A stretch of DNA of 64,000 bases from Cryptomeria japonica (lineage: Eukaryota; Streptophyta; Pinopsida; Cupressales; Cupressaceae): NCBI RefSeq assembly GCF_030272615.1, contig NC_081405.1, positions 311,441,235 to 311,505,234 of the forward strand, given 5' to 3'. The notes under the pieces are model-generated. The model worked only from the letters and a program-made list of their open reading frames with translations. It was not told the DNA's origin and did not search any database. Shown here in pieces: positions 22,501 to 33,917 of this stretch (its first letter is position 1; every line of letters starts with the position of its first letter). The position numbers and the translations under genes were made by a program.

Positions 22501-23367
22501 CATCCAATACTGATCATTATAGGCCTCTTCCACTATCCGACAAAGTTTCAGATAGTAGATCTAACAAAACTTGTTCTTGAGCTTCTTTGCTTCTTATGAT
22601 GATACCTTTGCTCTTATCTACAATAATCTGATCTTCTAAATGATTCCTTTGAATATACCTTAGAGTCTTGTATGTAGACACCAAAGATTCTTGATCATTC
22701 TCCTCTTCACTTCTATTTTCTTCTTCCTTTTTCTTTACTTAGGTTTCATCTGATTCATATCCTACTATTATTTTTGAGTCTTTTGAAGTGTTTTCATCAA
22801 CTCCCACATTTGTACTTCCAACAGTCTTTCCCAACTTGTTGATGTGGCACCGATATACCTTGAACTTTGTTGAGTAATCCAAAAATATGCCTTCATCTTC
22901 TCTAGTATCAAAATTTCTAAGATTATCATCATCTCTCTGAATCTAGCACTTGCTTCCAAATACCTTGAAATATTTCACTGTCAGAGTTCTACCATACCAA
23001 AGTTCATAAGATGTCTTCCCATATTTCCTCCATTATAAGATTCTATTAAGAGTGTATGCTAATGTATGAATTGGTTTTCTCTAGTAAACTTTAGATAATT
23101 CTACTCCTTTTATCATAGTTCTAGCTACCTCATGTATAGTTCTGTTCATCATTTCCACTACACCATTTTGTTGTGGTGTTCGAGAGGCAGATAACTATAT
23201 TTTGATGGCATGTATCTTACAAAAGTCATTAAGCTCATTAGAGATAAATTATCCACCTTTGTAAAACCTTAAACACTTGATTTTCTTGTCAACCTCATTC
23301 TCTACTTTTGTCTTGAATATCTTGAACTTTTCTAATGCCACAAACATTTCTCTTAGAAATGCAACCC
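22500..23367 (-). pseudogene. Element A copia integrase, C-terminal part
   Basis: Broken frames show CLRFYKGG (second catalytic Asp position changed), FC.IHAIKI, TPQQNGVVEMMNRT (catalytic Glu), [37 protein letters not shown] and EGIFLDYSTKFKVYRC, then an acidic linker (KKKEEENRSEEENDQ). The N-terminal end is cut at 23367 by element C. Confidence 0.82.
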
Positions 23368-24065
23368 TGTTGGATATTGGTGCTACTAGGATATGTTGTT
23401 GTCATTGATGTCAACATATTCTTGTGTTATGGTATTCCAATGTTGCTAAGAGATTGATTTGGTTGGTTTATTGGTTTGATATGCTGAATCAACTAGAGAT
23501 ACTTAATTCTTTATTGGATTCAGTGTTCTAGAAGTTTCTTTGATCATATCATTTGGTTTGGTATGAGGATCGGTGTTTTAGTGTTTAGTGTTGCAGTGTT
23601 CTGGTATTTGATCCGTTATGCTTCAGTATGATTATATCTTGAGTTTTAGATTTGGAAGAGTGTTTGGGATGTTCATGTGTGTCTATATTTTAGATGGTTC
23701 ATGATTTGGTACTCCACAAGTTATCTTTCTATGTTGCAGTTGCTAATGTTGAGTGTTCCTAAGTGTCGACAGGTTGATCGATGAAGATTTGAATAAGTGG
23801 TGTTGGTGGTGCTATTGTAGATGGTTCAAATGTTTGTGTTGGTGTTTACTAATTGTGTCCTATTTGGTTTGTGTTCTGCAATGATCTTTGTGCATGGTAT
23901 TGAATATCTTTTGGTTTCGGTGGTGTTCTTCATATTATGTGATATTTTTGATGGTGTAGCATGTTGCAGATGATCTTGGCAAGAATTTTGGTGGTGTTGC
24001 ATGTTCGAGGATTTGATTTGGGACCATGCTATATTATTGCTGACATTATATTGGTTTGATGGTTG
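23368..24065 (+). repeat. Element C 5' LTR, first part (698 bp)
   Basis: Begins TGTTGGATATTGGTGCTACT and is alignable to the start of element B's LTR (shared GCTACTAGGATATGTTGTTG and ATATTGGTTTG near the end). Ends in GGTTG, the target duplication of the insertion that follows. Confidence 0.85.
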
Positions 24066-24892
24066 TGTTAGCTCCCAAAACCATAGATTGGAAATAAAAA
24101 ATAACTTACCAAATTCCTCACTGATCCAATCAATTTTGGCCAATGAACAGGAATGATCGAAGACCAATTTCCTCTACACTTCAGGCTCCACTAGACCTAA
24201 GAGGGTATACCTTAAACTCAAAAGAACAAAGAGACTTCTTTATAGTGAATTTAAACATAATGCATAAGCTATTTACAAGTTTGGCAAAATGACCTACAAA
24301 TTTTCTATATTGTGTGATTTTAATTGCTTAAATATGAAAAATAGAGTATATTTGATTATAATTGAATATTTGTAAGAGAATGCTACTGGAAGTTTAAGTA
24401 ATTATGAAAGAACAATATTGATAGGAATAAGAACTATGTTTCCTTGGTGAGGACCTTATGCACACCAGAATTACTCACAAATACTAACAATAGACCAGTG
24501 CCTTATCTGACAATTAATGTGTTACTTAGTGGACAAATATTCTATTCAAATTTGGAGATAGTTTGAAAAACTCACAATATGTAAGATTATCACTGCAATG
24601 GTTTCATTATGTGTTGCAGTAAAAACAAAAACAATTATGTTTCCTATACAACAACATGTAATGGCACACTACAACAAATTTAAATTAGATTTACCCAAAG
24701 GACTTGATTCATAAAAACAATGTAATACAAAATGATCTGAAGATAAAACAACGAATCTTATATATTAATTTTGGAATAAAAAGATGTACAAAAGCTCCAA
24801 ACTCACACGTACTTCATGATGTTCTTACTTGCAAAAAATATAACTTTTCATTCCTATAGACTTGCCTTAACACAATAATAGCAATCCCAACA
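24066..24892 (-). repeat. Element E 3' LTR (827 bp)
   Basis: Plus strand starts TGTTAGCTCCC and ends CAATCCCAACA. It aligns along its length with 28910-29133 joined to 35445-36046 (826 bp together), for example AAATTCCTCACTGATCCAAT and GGACTTGATTCATAAAA. Confidence 0.9.
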
Positions 24893-24918
24893 GACAATGT
24901 GAAAAAAAGTCTTCTCCC
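24893..24918 (-). other. Polypurine tract region of element E
   Basis: Minus strand GGGGAGAAGACTTTTTTTCA then CATTGTC directly before the LTR. The same bases occur at 36047-36072 next to the other LTR copy, and divergence begins beyond them, as expected for a conserved 3' priming region. Confidence 0.7.
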
Positions 24919-25403
24919 CAATGTAGACCTCTCTAGGATTGTTTTCACTTCCCAAGTTTATTTCTCCACTTATTCACAACTTCCAGTGTTGGGATTAAAA
25001 TTTGCCATATCCTTATTGTCAAACATCCTCTCTAGTTCCACCAACCCTTTTGGAATCTTATTTGTTTTAAGATGTAGAATGTCTTTTCCAAATAGAGACT
25101 CCTTACCATTTTCCTCTTCAACATATGCATTCCAATCCATGTGTTGGCCCTCATACTGATCTTCACAAAATAAGAACTTCAGAAAATCCCCATCATCATC
25201 AAATATCTGCTAGTTGTTTATGTTATCTGGTACTACAGGTCTATTTTTATTTCAACTTGGGTAATTTCATCAAAAGGAATATCGTTATGTTTAACTGCTA
25301 GGTTAGCCATAAAATCTGCTAAAATATTGTTAGATCTTTTAGTCCATGTTATAGAAAATGCGTCAAAAAGTTCAATAGAGTCCCACACCTCATTTTTGTA
25401 ACT
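24919..25403 (-). pseudogene. Element E remnant between aRNase H and the deleted RT
   Basis: A readable minus stretch contains MDWNAYVEEENGKESLFGKD and then NKIPKGLVELERMFDNKD. Element F has IPKGLVSVEHIFDRNE at the equivalent place just before its RT. In E the sequence runs into the polypurine tract soon afterwards, so RT, RNase H and integrase have been deleted. Confidence 0.65.
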
Positions 25404-25690
25404 TCAAAGACTTAAATTTTTAGGAGCAACCTTTTCCCTTACTTGAGATACAACTAACTCCAAATCACCATAAACTGTTAGTAGTTTGATACTATGTTTA
25501 TTTTCTATTCTAAGACCTAACAAGAGTGCCTCATACTCAACAACATTGTTTGTACTTTCAAAGGATAACAAGAAATAATTTTTGAATGATTTCCCATTAG
25601 GAGAAATAAAAACCACACCAGCTCCATTTCCTTCTTTATTGCATGCACCATCAAAGTACATTTTCCAAATTTTATCCTTATTTTCTTTAC
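25404..25690 (-). pseudogene. Element E archaeal-type RNase H, upstream of RT position
   Basis: Reads MYFDGACNKEGNGAGVVFIS (first Asp), STNNVVEYEALLLGLRI (Glu) and VYGDLELVVSQV (Asp). It follows the protease and precedes the remnant that leads into RT, the same order as in element F. The final Asp region is lost after KNLSL. Confidence 0.85.
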
Positions 25691-25989
25691 TAGTTTCTTC
25701 AAGCTTATTAGTTTTGCATCGAATGGGTTTAGAAATAATTACCTAAAAGTTATCCATATTTGTTGGGAGATAACATGTTGTTTCGTTTGGATCTTCTTCT
25801 ATCAGGTAGAATGATCTCGGCTCTCTATCAATCCTTACATCTGTTCCTTTTATCGGGATGGTTGCATATGACATATCTAACTAACGTGTCCCCCTACCAA
25901 ATTTGACCATTGCCTTGATCGTAACATCTCATAATTGGCAGGCACTTGAATAACTATGATGTCTGTCTTATATGATGCATCTAGGCATG

Positions 25990-26200
25990 CTGGAAATCAA
26001 AACTCCACATCCTTCATGATTCCAACAAGTGGGACTGATCTATTATCCATAGCATAACATTTCCCATAGGGAGTGTCTACATACATCCTAAGTTCCTTCA
26101 TGACATCTTCTGGCATTATGTTCATAGCTGCACCTAAAGCTATCATACAATTATTAACCATTTTATTGTTAATCAACAAAGTTAGATAAAAGGGATCAAC
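25990..26200 (-). pseudogene. Element E aspartic protease
   Basis: Reads NNKMVNNCMIALGAAMNIMP, where the expected catalytic block is C.ID.GA..N.MP (Asp replaced by Ala), then GKCYAMDNRSVPLVGIMKDV. Element F carries the same motifs (GKCYSMDSKKIPLLGQIKD), which places E and F in one family. Confidence 0.82.
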
Positions 26201-28600
26201 CTAGGTAAGATTCTTGGTGATAGAAGTTCCCAAATAGATATCAGGTGGATCTTCAACTTTTGGCTTATGATCCTCTTTATTAACTTCACCAACGTTAGAC
26301 AAAATCTTAATTTTTCATTTTTATAATCAGGGAATTTCATCACTTCAAGCAAGGGCAGAGATACTTTCACCTGCGATAAAGCCCTAGACATAAATGATCC
26401 ACAATTTGAAATTGACTTACTCATCTTCTTCCTTTCAATTGGCTTTGTCAATTTAGGAGGTTCTATTTGTTTGACCTTTTCTATTGTACCTTCCTTTTCC
26501 TTCTTGGTGATGGTGTCTTTGTTTCCACTAGATTTAGGAACCTTTGCAAATATCCCAGATGACTTACCTTGCTCTGGGTTCACTGTTCTATTCCTTAGCT
26601 GATAATTGCTTTTTGCCTGTGCTACTGCTGCAATAGTATAAGCTTTCTTTTCCTCACCTATTAGGTTTCTCAAGGATTGCATTGGCTCTTCATCATGGAA
26701 CATGCTCCTCAAGGGTGGGGTATCTTCATCATCATCATAAGTGAAAACTTGTTGCATGTTGTACTACTGGCTCTCTCTCCTCCATTGTACATCTGATAAC
26801 TACTCCTCCTCGGATGAATCCTCATCCCAACCCCAAAATGGATCTGATGAAAGTAAATGCACTATGGGTTCATACTCATCCTCATGGTTATTTTCTTCTA
26901 TTAAACCTTGAGAGATCATACATTGTTCTACAGCATGGGGTAGATTGCAGACTTCACACCATGGATATTCCTCCACAAAATTGTTTACTTTTTTTAATGG
27001 ATCTGGAGTTTCCTTGTTTAGATTTGGCTTCATTGGTTTACCATCTCTCTAGTTTGTGTTATATGGAATGTCGTGCAATCTTGGCCTATTGTAATTCATT
27101 AGCTTGTTGCTTCTATATGGAGGCAACTTCTCATTGTGGTTTTTCTTACCCTTCATATCTTTCAGCATGTCCATGATTTGGCTAAGCTCATCCTTCTTTG
27201 TAGCTCTAAGATTATATAGTTTTGCATCATCTCTCTTGCCAATTCTCCCAGCAACTTTTCTATTATTTTCAATGGTAGTGGCTATCTTAAATGCTTGCTA
27301 CAAGGTGGTAGGCCTATGAGATAAAATCTCATAGTGAGTCTTTCTGTCAAAAACACTCAAATAAAAGTCAATCAAAATGAATTGACAGGTCTAATATCCC
27401 TTGGTATTCTATTAAGCACTTTATTAAACCTTTTATTAAATTCAGAGGCTGATTCATTTTGATTTTCCTTTATGCTTGTCAACTCATGAGATGCAAATGA
27501 AGTATCATTATGGTCTCCAAATTCTTCTAAGAATTGTGTCACAAATTCCTACTAGCTACCAATGCACCTATCAGGAAGATTTCTATACCATTCACCTGCA
27601 TCCTCTATTAGAGACTGAACAAACAATTTTATAAAAACATCTTCATAAGGGAATTCAAATTCTTCAATGGTATTTTTTACATGTATTACATACTGTTCTA
27701 CAAAATTAGTTCCATTGCCCATGAACTTAGGGATGGCTGACCTTAAATCACTTGAAATCTAATTCTGATATCCAACTATCCTACTTAAATCCAACTGTTT
27801 ATACCTTTCAATGGTCATAGGTGGTCTGCAACCATAGTTGTTATTTTGATAGTTTTCATTTCCTCTATTGTTACTGTTGTTTCCATTGTTGCCTCCACCA
27901 CCATTTTTATTATTGTTATTTCCATTACCATTGTTGCCATTATTCCCATTGTTACCATTGTTACCTCTATTATTGCCATTATTTCTATTATTACCATTGT
28001 TACCTCTATTATTACTTACATTGTGGCTCCTATTAGTATTATTCCAGTTACCAGTATTTCCCCCATTGCTAGTTCTTGTTTCACTATTGTGATTATTGCA
28101 TTGTCTATCATTATAGTATCTTTAATTCTCATTGTAGGGTATATTTTTTAATTTATCCCTTTTTTCACAATTACTATCCAAAACATCCGACAATGGATTA
28201 TCAAAGATCCTAAATGGTTATTCCATGTTTCTCATGTGAGGGGGACTATACCTAGGGGTTGTTGGTCTACTTCCCTCACCTCTTCCTTTCTCTTCTTCAA
28301 CCCCATTTGACTTAGGTCTTTGAATGGTATCTCTTTTTAATCCGAGCTTCTACAATACCCAGTCTAGTTGTCTCTTAAGAGCCTTTTCCATTTTGGATTC
28401 ATCTCCATTTAAGTCAACCATTTTAAGTATGACTGCATCCTACTGCCATTCCTCCTATTCCTCAGTAGTTAGGGTTTCATCATGTCTATCCTTATTATCT
28501 TCTGCATTTATGGTATAGAAAGGGTTTTCTTCCATACTTTCATAAAATTTATAACTAGATGAAGAGCACTCCTCTCTACTAGGGAACTTCTTATAAACCT
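26182..28600 (-). pseudogene. Element E gag with Asn/Gly-rich tract and zinc-knuckle-like motif
   Basis: Starts near 28598 with MAFQVYKKFPSREE. An Asn/Gly-rich tract (NNGNNRNNGNNRGNNGNN-like) is encoded at about 27850-28050. The capsid core follows: IPKFMGNGTNFVEQYV, FEFPYEDVFIKLFVQSL, EDAGEWYRNLPDRC, SASEFNKRFNKVLNRIP. At 26800-27033 is CEVCNLPHAVEQC, a knuckle spaced C-x2-C-x3-H-x4-C, one residue short of the usual form, followed by an acidic segment. 26182-26757 is the basic linker towards PR (PPKLTKPIERKKMSKSIS). Several frameshifts and stops. The plus-strand hydrophobic frames at 27821-28151 are antisense shadows of the Asn tract. Confidence 0.82.
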
Positions 28601-28885
28601 GAAATGCCATACTTGGTGTTGATTTATTTTATTTGTATCTCTTCTTTGGAATCAACTAAACAAGATTATCTTGTCCCTTGTGTAGAGACCATCTCCCCTG
28701 CATTAATCTTATTGATAAATTTCTAGGGGTTTCTCTTACTTTCTCAAAATACTAGTTATTATTCATGTACTAGACGTAGAGTCACCACCTCCTAAGAGGA
28801 ACAAATGTTTTTACCAATGTTCTAGGCTCCTTCCTCTAGTAGAGTCTGAAACAAACCACCAAATATTCTGAACACTTCCTATGAC

Positions 28886-28907
28886 AACTCCTTAGTAGAG
28901 TCGTCAA
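28886..28907 (-). other. Primer-binding site of element E
   Basis: Minus strand TTGACGACTCTACTAAGGAG two bases after the LTR end. Element F has TTGGCGACTCTTCTTGGGAG at the same place. The TGGCGACTC type is used by several plant gypsy elements; I do not assign the tRNA. Confidence 0.72.
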
Positions 28908-28909
28908 TC

Positions 28910-29133
28910 TGTTGGTTCCCAAATCCACAGATTGGAAATAAAAAAGAACTTGCCAAATTCCTCACTGATCCAATCAATTCTAGCCAATGAATAGGAATGG
29001 TTGAAGACCAAATTCCTCTGCACTTCAGGCTCCACTAGACCTAAGTAGGTATACCTTAAACTCCAAAGCACAAGGAGACTTCTTTATAGTGAATTTAAAC
29101 TTAATGCATAAGCTGTTTACAGGCTTGGCAAAA
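28910..29133 (-). repeat. Element E 5' LTR, primer-side part
   Basis: Begins TGTTGGTTCCC on the plus strand and is homologous to 24066-24290. It is cut at 29133 by element D; CAAAA at 29129-29133 is the left target copy. Confidence 0.9.
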
Positions 29134-30637
29134 TGGTGCAGGGGCACATCATCAAAATTCAAATCATGGCTCTAAGGATGAATAATAGGATCATTGAAGT
29201 GTCTTATTGTTTCTTGTGTTTATGCAAGTTTGTTTCATGTATTCAATAAACCCCACCATGTAAGCCCATGTAACCAATTAGGTAAACTGATAAGCCAATT
29301 GGGACAATGTGGTCAATAGGGGTAGTAGATGGTTTAGTTTTGTGTTTTATATGTTTTTGACATGTTTTAGGAGTGTTTGGTTGATCCAAGTGTGTGGATC
29401 CCAACCTTAGCAAGTGTGACAACATTTTGTGCAAAATTGTAAAATTGCAACTTTTGGAAAATGCAACTTTTTGAAATGCGGTTGGGGAAGCCTTTAAATG
29501 GATCCAAGATCCTCCAAATTTAGTTGGAAACAATTGGAGAGTTTTATAAACCTTTTGGAAATTATTCCCAAGGTTGTTGTTGTTGTGGTTTGAAGTGATG
29601 AAGCAATAAAACACTAAAATATTGAAGTTTTCCTAGAAATTCTGAGTTTGCAAAGATTGTACGTCCTTGACCAATTTGAATCTGACAAAACCATTCATGG
29701 AGTAGATGGATAAATGAACTATACTTTATTTTGTGGTGGTTTGAGGCTTTGATTGTTTTTGTGTAGTGAGAAACCCTTATTGTTCTGATTGTAATCCGAG
29801 AAACCAGGGTTTGGCTAGGGTTTCGCCAAATAATGGCCATATTCTGCACCGCCTACCTCTAGAAGTTATTTAATTTGGTGGAATACAATATTGGTCAGTG
29901 TACATTAATATTTTCATGTGTTTTTTCAGGGAAGACTTGGTTGTGAGGCACTTGAAGTGAATCTAGGTAGGCATCTCCATGTGACTACCTTAAGCAAAAT
30001 TAGGATAGTCATCCTAAAATCTGATAGCATTGGATTCTAGGCAAGTAACCCTAGAATTAGAAGTTAATTACCACCCCCCACATTCTCATAGAGTGGGTTG
30101 TGCAATTGGGATACCGGTAAAGGGGGTTGCTTTGTAAATTAGGCCTAATCGCCTTAATTAGGTCTCTAGGCTTGTAAGGGGATCAAACCTGTAGGTTGTA
30201 GATCTTGCCAATCCATTTTGGGGATGAATGTAAATCCCAAAAGGGTATCTATAATGGTGAGTAATTTTTTAGAATATGTGGAATATTTTGGAGTTAAAGG
30301 CAAAATACCGGTATAGGAGGGCTACTAGTCTAAGGGGTAGGTTTCCAAAGGAGGTATAAGGAATTGATGCCTAAGTCCAAAACCAGTACTTGGAATAGTT
30401 CCTATATGTCATGTATTGGCCAAATTAAAAATCCTTAAGAGAAGGAGTCACTAGTAAGGCATGTTTGAGGAGTTGAAGCATTTTTCTCATCTTGAGTAGG
30501 TGTTAGGTTTGAGTAGTGAAGAGTAGTTCTAAACCTTAAGATGTGGAGCCCTTTGTTGTAGGGTCATTTTTGACATTTGAAGGGTAAGATCCTAACCATT
30601 TGGACTTGTCCTTAGGTTTAAGGAGGCCTCTGCATCA
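29134..30637 (+). repeat. Element D 5' LTR (1504 bp)
   Basis: Starts TGGTGCAGGGGCAC, ends GGCCTCTGCATCA. Alignable throughout with 33918-35439; in the first 120 bases I count roughly a dozen differences by eye, so the insertion is not recent. Minus-strand frames inside it (29243-29614, 29562-29849) are chance frames, repeated in the other LTR. Confidence 0.9.
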
Positions 30638-30639
30638 AG

Positions 30640-30651
30640 TGGTGTGAGAGC
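30640..30651 (+). other. Primer-binding site of element D, iMet-like
   Basis: TGGTGTGAGAGC, two bases after the LTR; the canonical form is TGGTATCAGAGC. Confidence 0.75.
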
Positions 30652-30686
30652 TTAGGAGTGTACTTTGGACTGGAGAAGAAGACGAG

Positions 30687-31900
30687 ATGTCAGAGGAAGA
30701 GGGATCCCAAGAAATCCCATCAAGGATGACCAATGCTGAGTTGGTTGTCTTGGTAAAGAAGAAGATGGAAAAGAGAAGAGCAGTCAGGGCTGAGAATCAG
30801 GCCTTGAGAGGTGAAATGGATGAGTTGAAGGACAAAGTGGAGAGGGGAGAGAGAGACTCTGGAAGTTTTGAAGAAGGGGATGAAGAGGAGATCCCTAGGT
30901 AGGAAGAACTAGAGGTTCCTATAGACCAGAGACCCCTGATGAGTGTCCTCAAGTCCATGGAAAGAAGAACAATGGATGTAAAGTTGGATCTACCAATTTT
31001 TTCTAGTAAGATGGAACCAGATACAGTGATGGAGTGGATAGACTCCTTGGACAATTTATTTGAGAGTGAAGACATACCAGAGCATCAAAGGGTGAAGATG
31101 GCCCAATCCAAAATGAAAGGGGCTGCACTGACTTGGTGGACTTTCATCCAAGATGAGAGGGTGAAAGAGGGGAAAAGAAAATTTGCTACTTGGAAGAAGA
31201 TGATGGATTTGGTGAAGGAAGCCTATGTTCCAGTGGACTATAATGTCCAATTGCACAAGAGAAGACATAATTTGAAGCAAAAGGAGATGGATGTGAGTTC
31301 CTATACAAAGGAGTTCATAAAGTTGTGTATGAAGACCAAGGTAAAGGAGAGTGAAGATGAGAAGGTGGCAAGATATCTCAATGGACTGATATTTTCCATC
31401 CAAGAAGATTTGAACCTCCACACCCCGGAGATAGTCAAAAAATGTTTTTTAGTTAGCACTTAAGGTGGAGGAGAAACAAAAGAGAAGGAAGGAACAAAAT
31501 AGAAGAGGCAAAGGGAGAAAAAAAAGAGGGGGAAGAGGCTCTTTCAGAGGTAAAGGAAATGGTTTTGGATACCAAGGCGAGTCTAATTAGGAAGGCACCA
31601 GAGGAGAGAGCAATTACAACCAAGGAGGAAGCTACAATCAAAGAGGGAACTTTAGAGGTAGAATACCATTCTCTAGAGGAAGATTCCAAGGTAGAGGACC
31701 CCCTAGATCCTACTGCAACCAAGAAGGGAACATGGCCAATAGGTGTCCGGAGAAGGCCACAAGCTCCATGGGAGAAAGGAGGAGTAACTTGGTGCAGGAA
31801 TTTGATTGCCAAAGTGTGGCAAGTGCAAATACCTATCAAAGTGTTAATGCTCCTAATAGCTATGGTTACCTTGAAAGAGGAGAGGCTCTGATGATGAGGA
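30687..31900 (+). pseudogene. Element D gag
   Basis: Starts MSEEEGSQEIPSRMTNAEL with a charged helix, then an in-frame TAG at about 30900. The capsid core (30939-31463) has LDLPIFSSKMEPDTVMEWID, GAALTWWTFIQDE and a VKEAYVPVDYNVQLHKRRHN segment typical of chromoviral gag. After a frameshift an Arg/Gly-rich tail (RGGRGSFRGKGNGFGYQG) leads to YCNQEGNMANRCPEK, a zinc knuckle with a Cys and the His lost. Confidence 0.87.
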
Positions 31901-32240
31901 GAGCAGTAACCACCATGAAGGTCCCTGATAAGGAGCCCCCACAAAGAAATTCTTTTTTCAAAACTACCTGTAAGGCAAGAGGAAAAGTATGTAAGGTCTT
32001 GATAGACTTCGGGTCTATTGAAAATTTTGTGTCACTTGAAATGGTGGAGAAGCTTTAGTTAAGAAGGTTGCCACATCCTTACCCCTATAAGGTCTCATGG
32101 CTCACCCAAGGTCAGCAAGAAGTGGTAGAAGAGAAGGCATGGGTAGAGTTTTAGATTGGATCATACAAGGATAGGTTGCTATTTGATATAGCCAAGATGG
32201 ATGCATGTCATCTCTTATTTGGGAGACCATGGTAGTTTTA
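31900..32240 (+). pseudogene. Element D aspartic protease
   Basis: Reads CKVLIDFGSIENFVSLEMVE, where chromoviruses have IDSGST.NF; Ser is Phe here. Then HPYPYKVSWLTQGQQ, and CHLLFGRPW near 32210, the usual end of the domain. Several TAG stops. Confidence 0.82.
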
Positions 32241-32489
32241 TTTGAAGGCTTACCATGATGGGGTTAGAAACCCTAATCAATCACCAAGGATGGTAAGGTG
32301 ATAGATCTTTTACCCCTGATGGAAAGTGAGATAGAATAGAAGGAAAAGGATGCCAAAGTGTTGTGGGTAAAAGGAAAGTAGTTCATGAAGGAGATTGTAT
32401 AGAAGGATGTAGTTTTCTATGCCCTCATTCCTAAGTCCAAGATGACAAAGAAGGAGCAGTTTGCAAAAGGGAAAGGAGGATAGAAGAAC

Positions 32490-33119
32490 ATGGACCTTAC
32501 AGTGAAACAATTACTTGAAAAGTCCAAGGGCATCATCTCAGATGGAATGCCAAGATCCCTTCCATCGGTAAGAGTCATAAATCATTGCATAGATATGATC
32601 CCTAGATCTACCTTACCAAATAAGGCAACATGCAAACTTAGTCCAGATCAGAATGCAGAGATGGAAAGACAAATTGAGGATCAAATTGTGAAAAGACATT
32701 ACTGTTGGCCTAATTTGCAAGCAGATGTAAGGATGTTTGTGGAGACATGTGTAAGTTGTCAAAAAGACAAAGGGAAATCCACCAATGTAGGCTTGTACCA
32801 ACCCTTACCCATTCCTTCTAGGTCATGGGAGAGCATAAGCATGGATTTTATATTGGGTCTGCCTAGGACAAGGAGAGGTTTCGATAGTGTATTTGTAGTG
32901 ATGGACAGGTCTAGTAAAATGGCTCATTTCTTGCCATGTAAGACTTCTTGTGATGCCTCATATGTTGCAGACTTATTCTTGAAAGAAATAGTCCAGATAC
33001 ATGGATTTACACTAAACATAGTTTCAGACAGAGATGTGAAGTTCATAGGTCACTTTTGGAGGACTCTTTGGAAGAATTTGGGAACTAACATAGCTTTCTC
33101 ATCAACCTACCATCCCTAA
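32490..33119 (+). pseudogene. Element D RT start fused in frame to integrase
   Basis: A 209-codon open frame begins in the PR-RT linker and RT N-terminus (INHCIDMIPRSTLPNKATCK, LSPDQNAEMERQIEDQIVK). At about 32695 it passes directly to integrase (RHYCWPNLQADVRMFVETC, VSCQKDKGK). Integrase continues with SMDFILGLPRTRRGFDSVFV (first Asp) and IVSDRDVKF (second Asp). The palm of RT, all of RNase H and the integrase N-terminus are absent, yet the frame is kept across the junction. It ends at TAA 33118 where a glutamine codon (HPQTDGQTE) is expected. Confidence 0.9.
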
Positions 33120-33850
33120 ACAGATGGGCAAACTGAAGTTGTCAATAGGTCCTTGGGGAACCTATTAAGATGTTTGAAAAGACAACATGAAGAGAAATGG
33201 GATAAAATTTTGTCACAGGAAGAATTCTCATACAATGACACCATTCGAGAAGTATCCTTTCTAGATTGTATATGGCATCCACCCAAGAGGTGTATTGGAG
33301 TTGAGGGAGTTACCTAAGGAAGAGCCTATTAGTGCAAATGGTGAAGTTTTTGCATCAGCCATAAAGGAGGTAGATGATCAAGTAAGGTCTCATCTCCAAC
33401 AATCTACAAAAAAGTACAAGGCTCATGTTGATAAGAAAAAGAGAGATGTATAGTTTAGTGTTGGGGATTTAGTATGGGTACATTTGAAGAAGGAGAGACT
33501 CCCAAAAGGAAAATACACCAAGCTCATGCAGAGGAAGATTGGACCATGTCAAATTTTGAAGAAATCTGGACATAATGCTTATGGAATCCAACTTCCTCCT
33601 TATCTTGTATTGTCACCCATTTTTAATGTGTGTGATCTTATACTTTTCAAAGGTAGTGACAATGAAGGGGAGGAACTAGTGTAGGTTGCAACAAACAATG
33701 ACATTCCAAGGCATGAATCACCTAAGTTGAGAAAAGTGTTAGACACTATAGTCACAAAGAAGACAAGGAAAAAGGAGTAAAGTGAGTACTTGGTTGCTTG
33801 GTAGGACAAACTAGACTTTGAGGTAGTTTGGATGACAAATGAATAAATTT
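33120..33850 (+). pseudogene. Element D integrase C-terminus and chromodomain
   Basis: TDGQTEVVNRSLGNLLRC carries the catalytic Glu. After frame changes 33430-33684 reads FSVGDLVWVHLKKERLPKGK and KIGPCQILKKSGHNAYGIQL, the GPY/F-like module. At 33730-33850 the chromodomain reads KKTRKKE.SEYLVAW.DKLD and EVVWMTNE, matching the Y-L-V-K-W...A-T-W pattern; two stops replace conserved positions. In chromoviruses this module guides integration to heterochromatin. Confidence 0.85.
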
Positions 33851-33917
33851 CCAACCATGGTGTAGATTTACAAACTCTGATCTCAAGTGGGCTTGAGATC
33901 TCTTCTCCCAGGGACTA

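Larger units (their letters stand above)
19837..23367 (-). mobile_element. Element A: Ty1/copia retrotransposon, 3' half
   Basis: Minus order: part of integrase, RT, RNase H, three G-rich polypurine-like tracts, 3' LTR (19837-20798). It is truncated at 23367 inside the integrase motif W-V-A-F-L-R where element C's LTR begins, so C inserted into A. The gag, PR and first part of IN are not in the window. Confidence 0.85.

Noticed and set aside
27821-28151. Three plus-strand frames encoding hydrophobic Leu/Ile/Val-rich or Cys/His/Tyr-rich peptides, resembling membrane proteins
   Set aside because: They are the complement of the Asn/Gly-rich tract of element E gag; poly-AAT/AAC repeats read backwards always give such peptides.
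29243-29849. Minus-strand frames of 95-123 codons, also present at 34027-34502
   Set aside because: They are inside both LTRs of element D and owe their duplication to the LTRs; no domain content.
31453-31944. 163-codon minus-strand frame
   Set aside because: Antisense to the Arg/Gly-rich gag tail of element D, which is in the expected place between capsid and protease.
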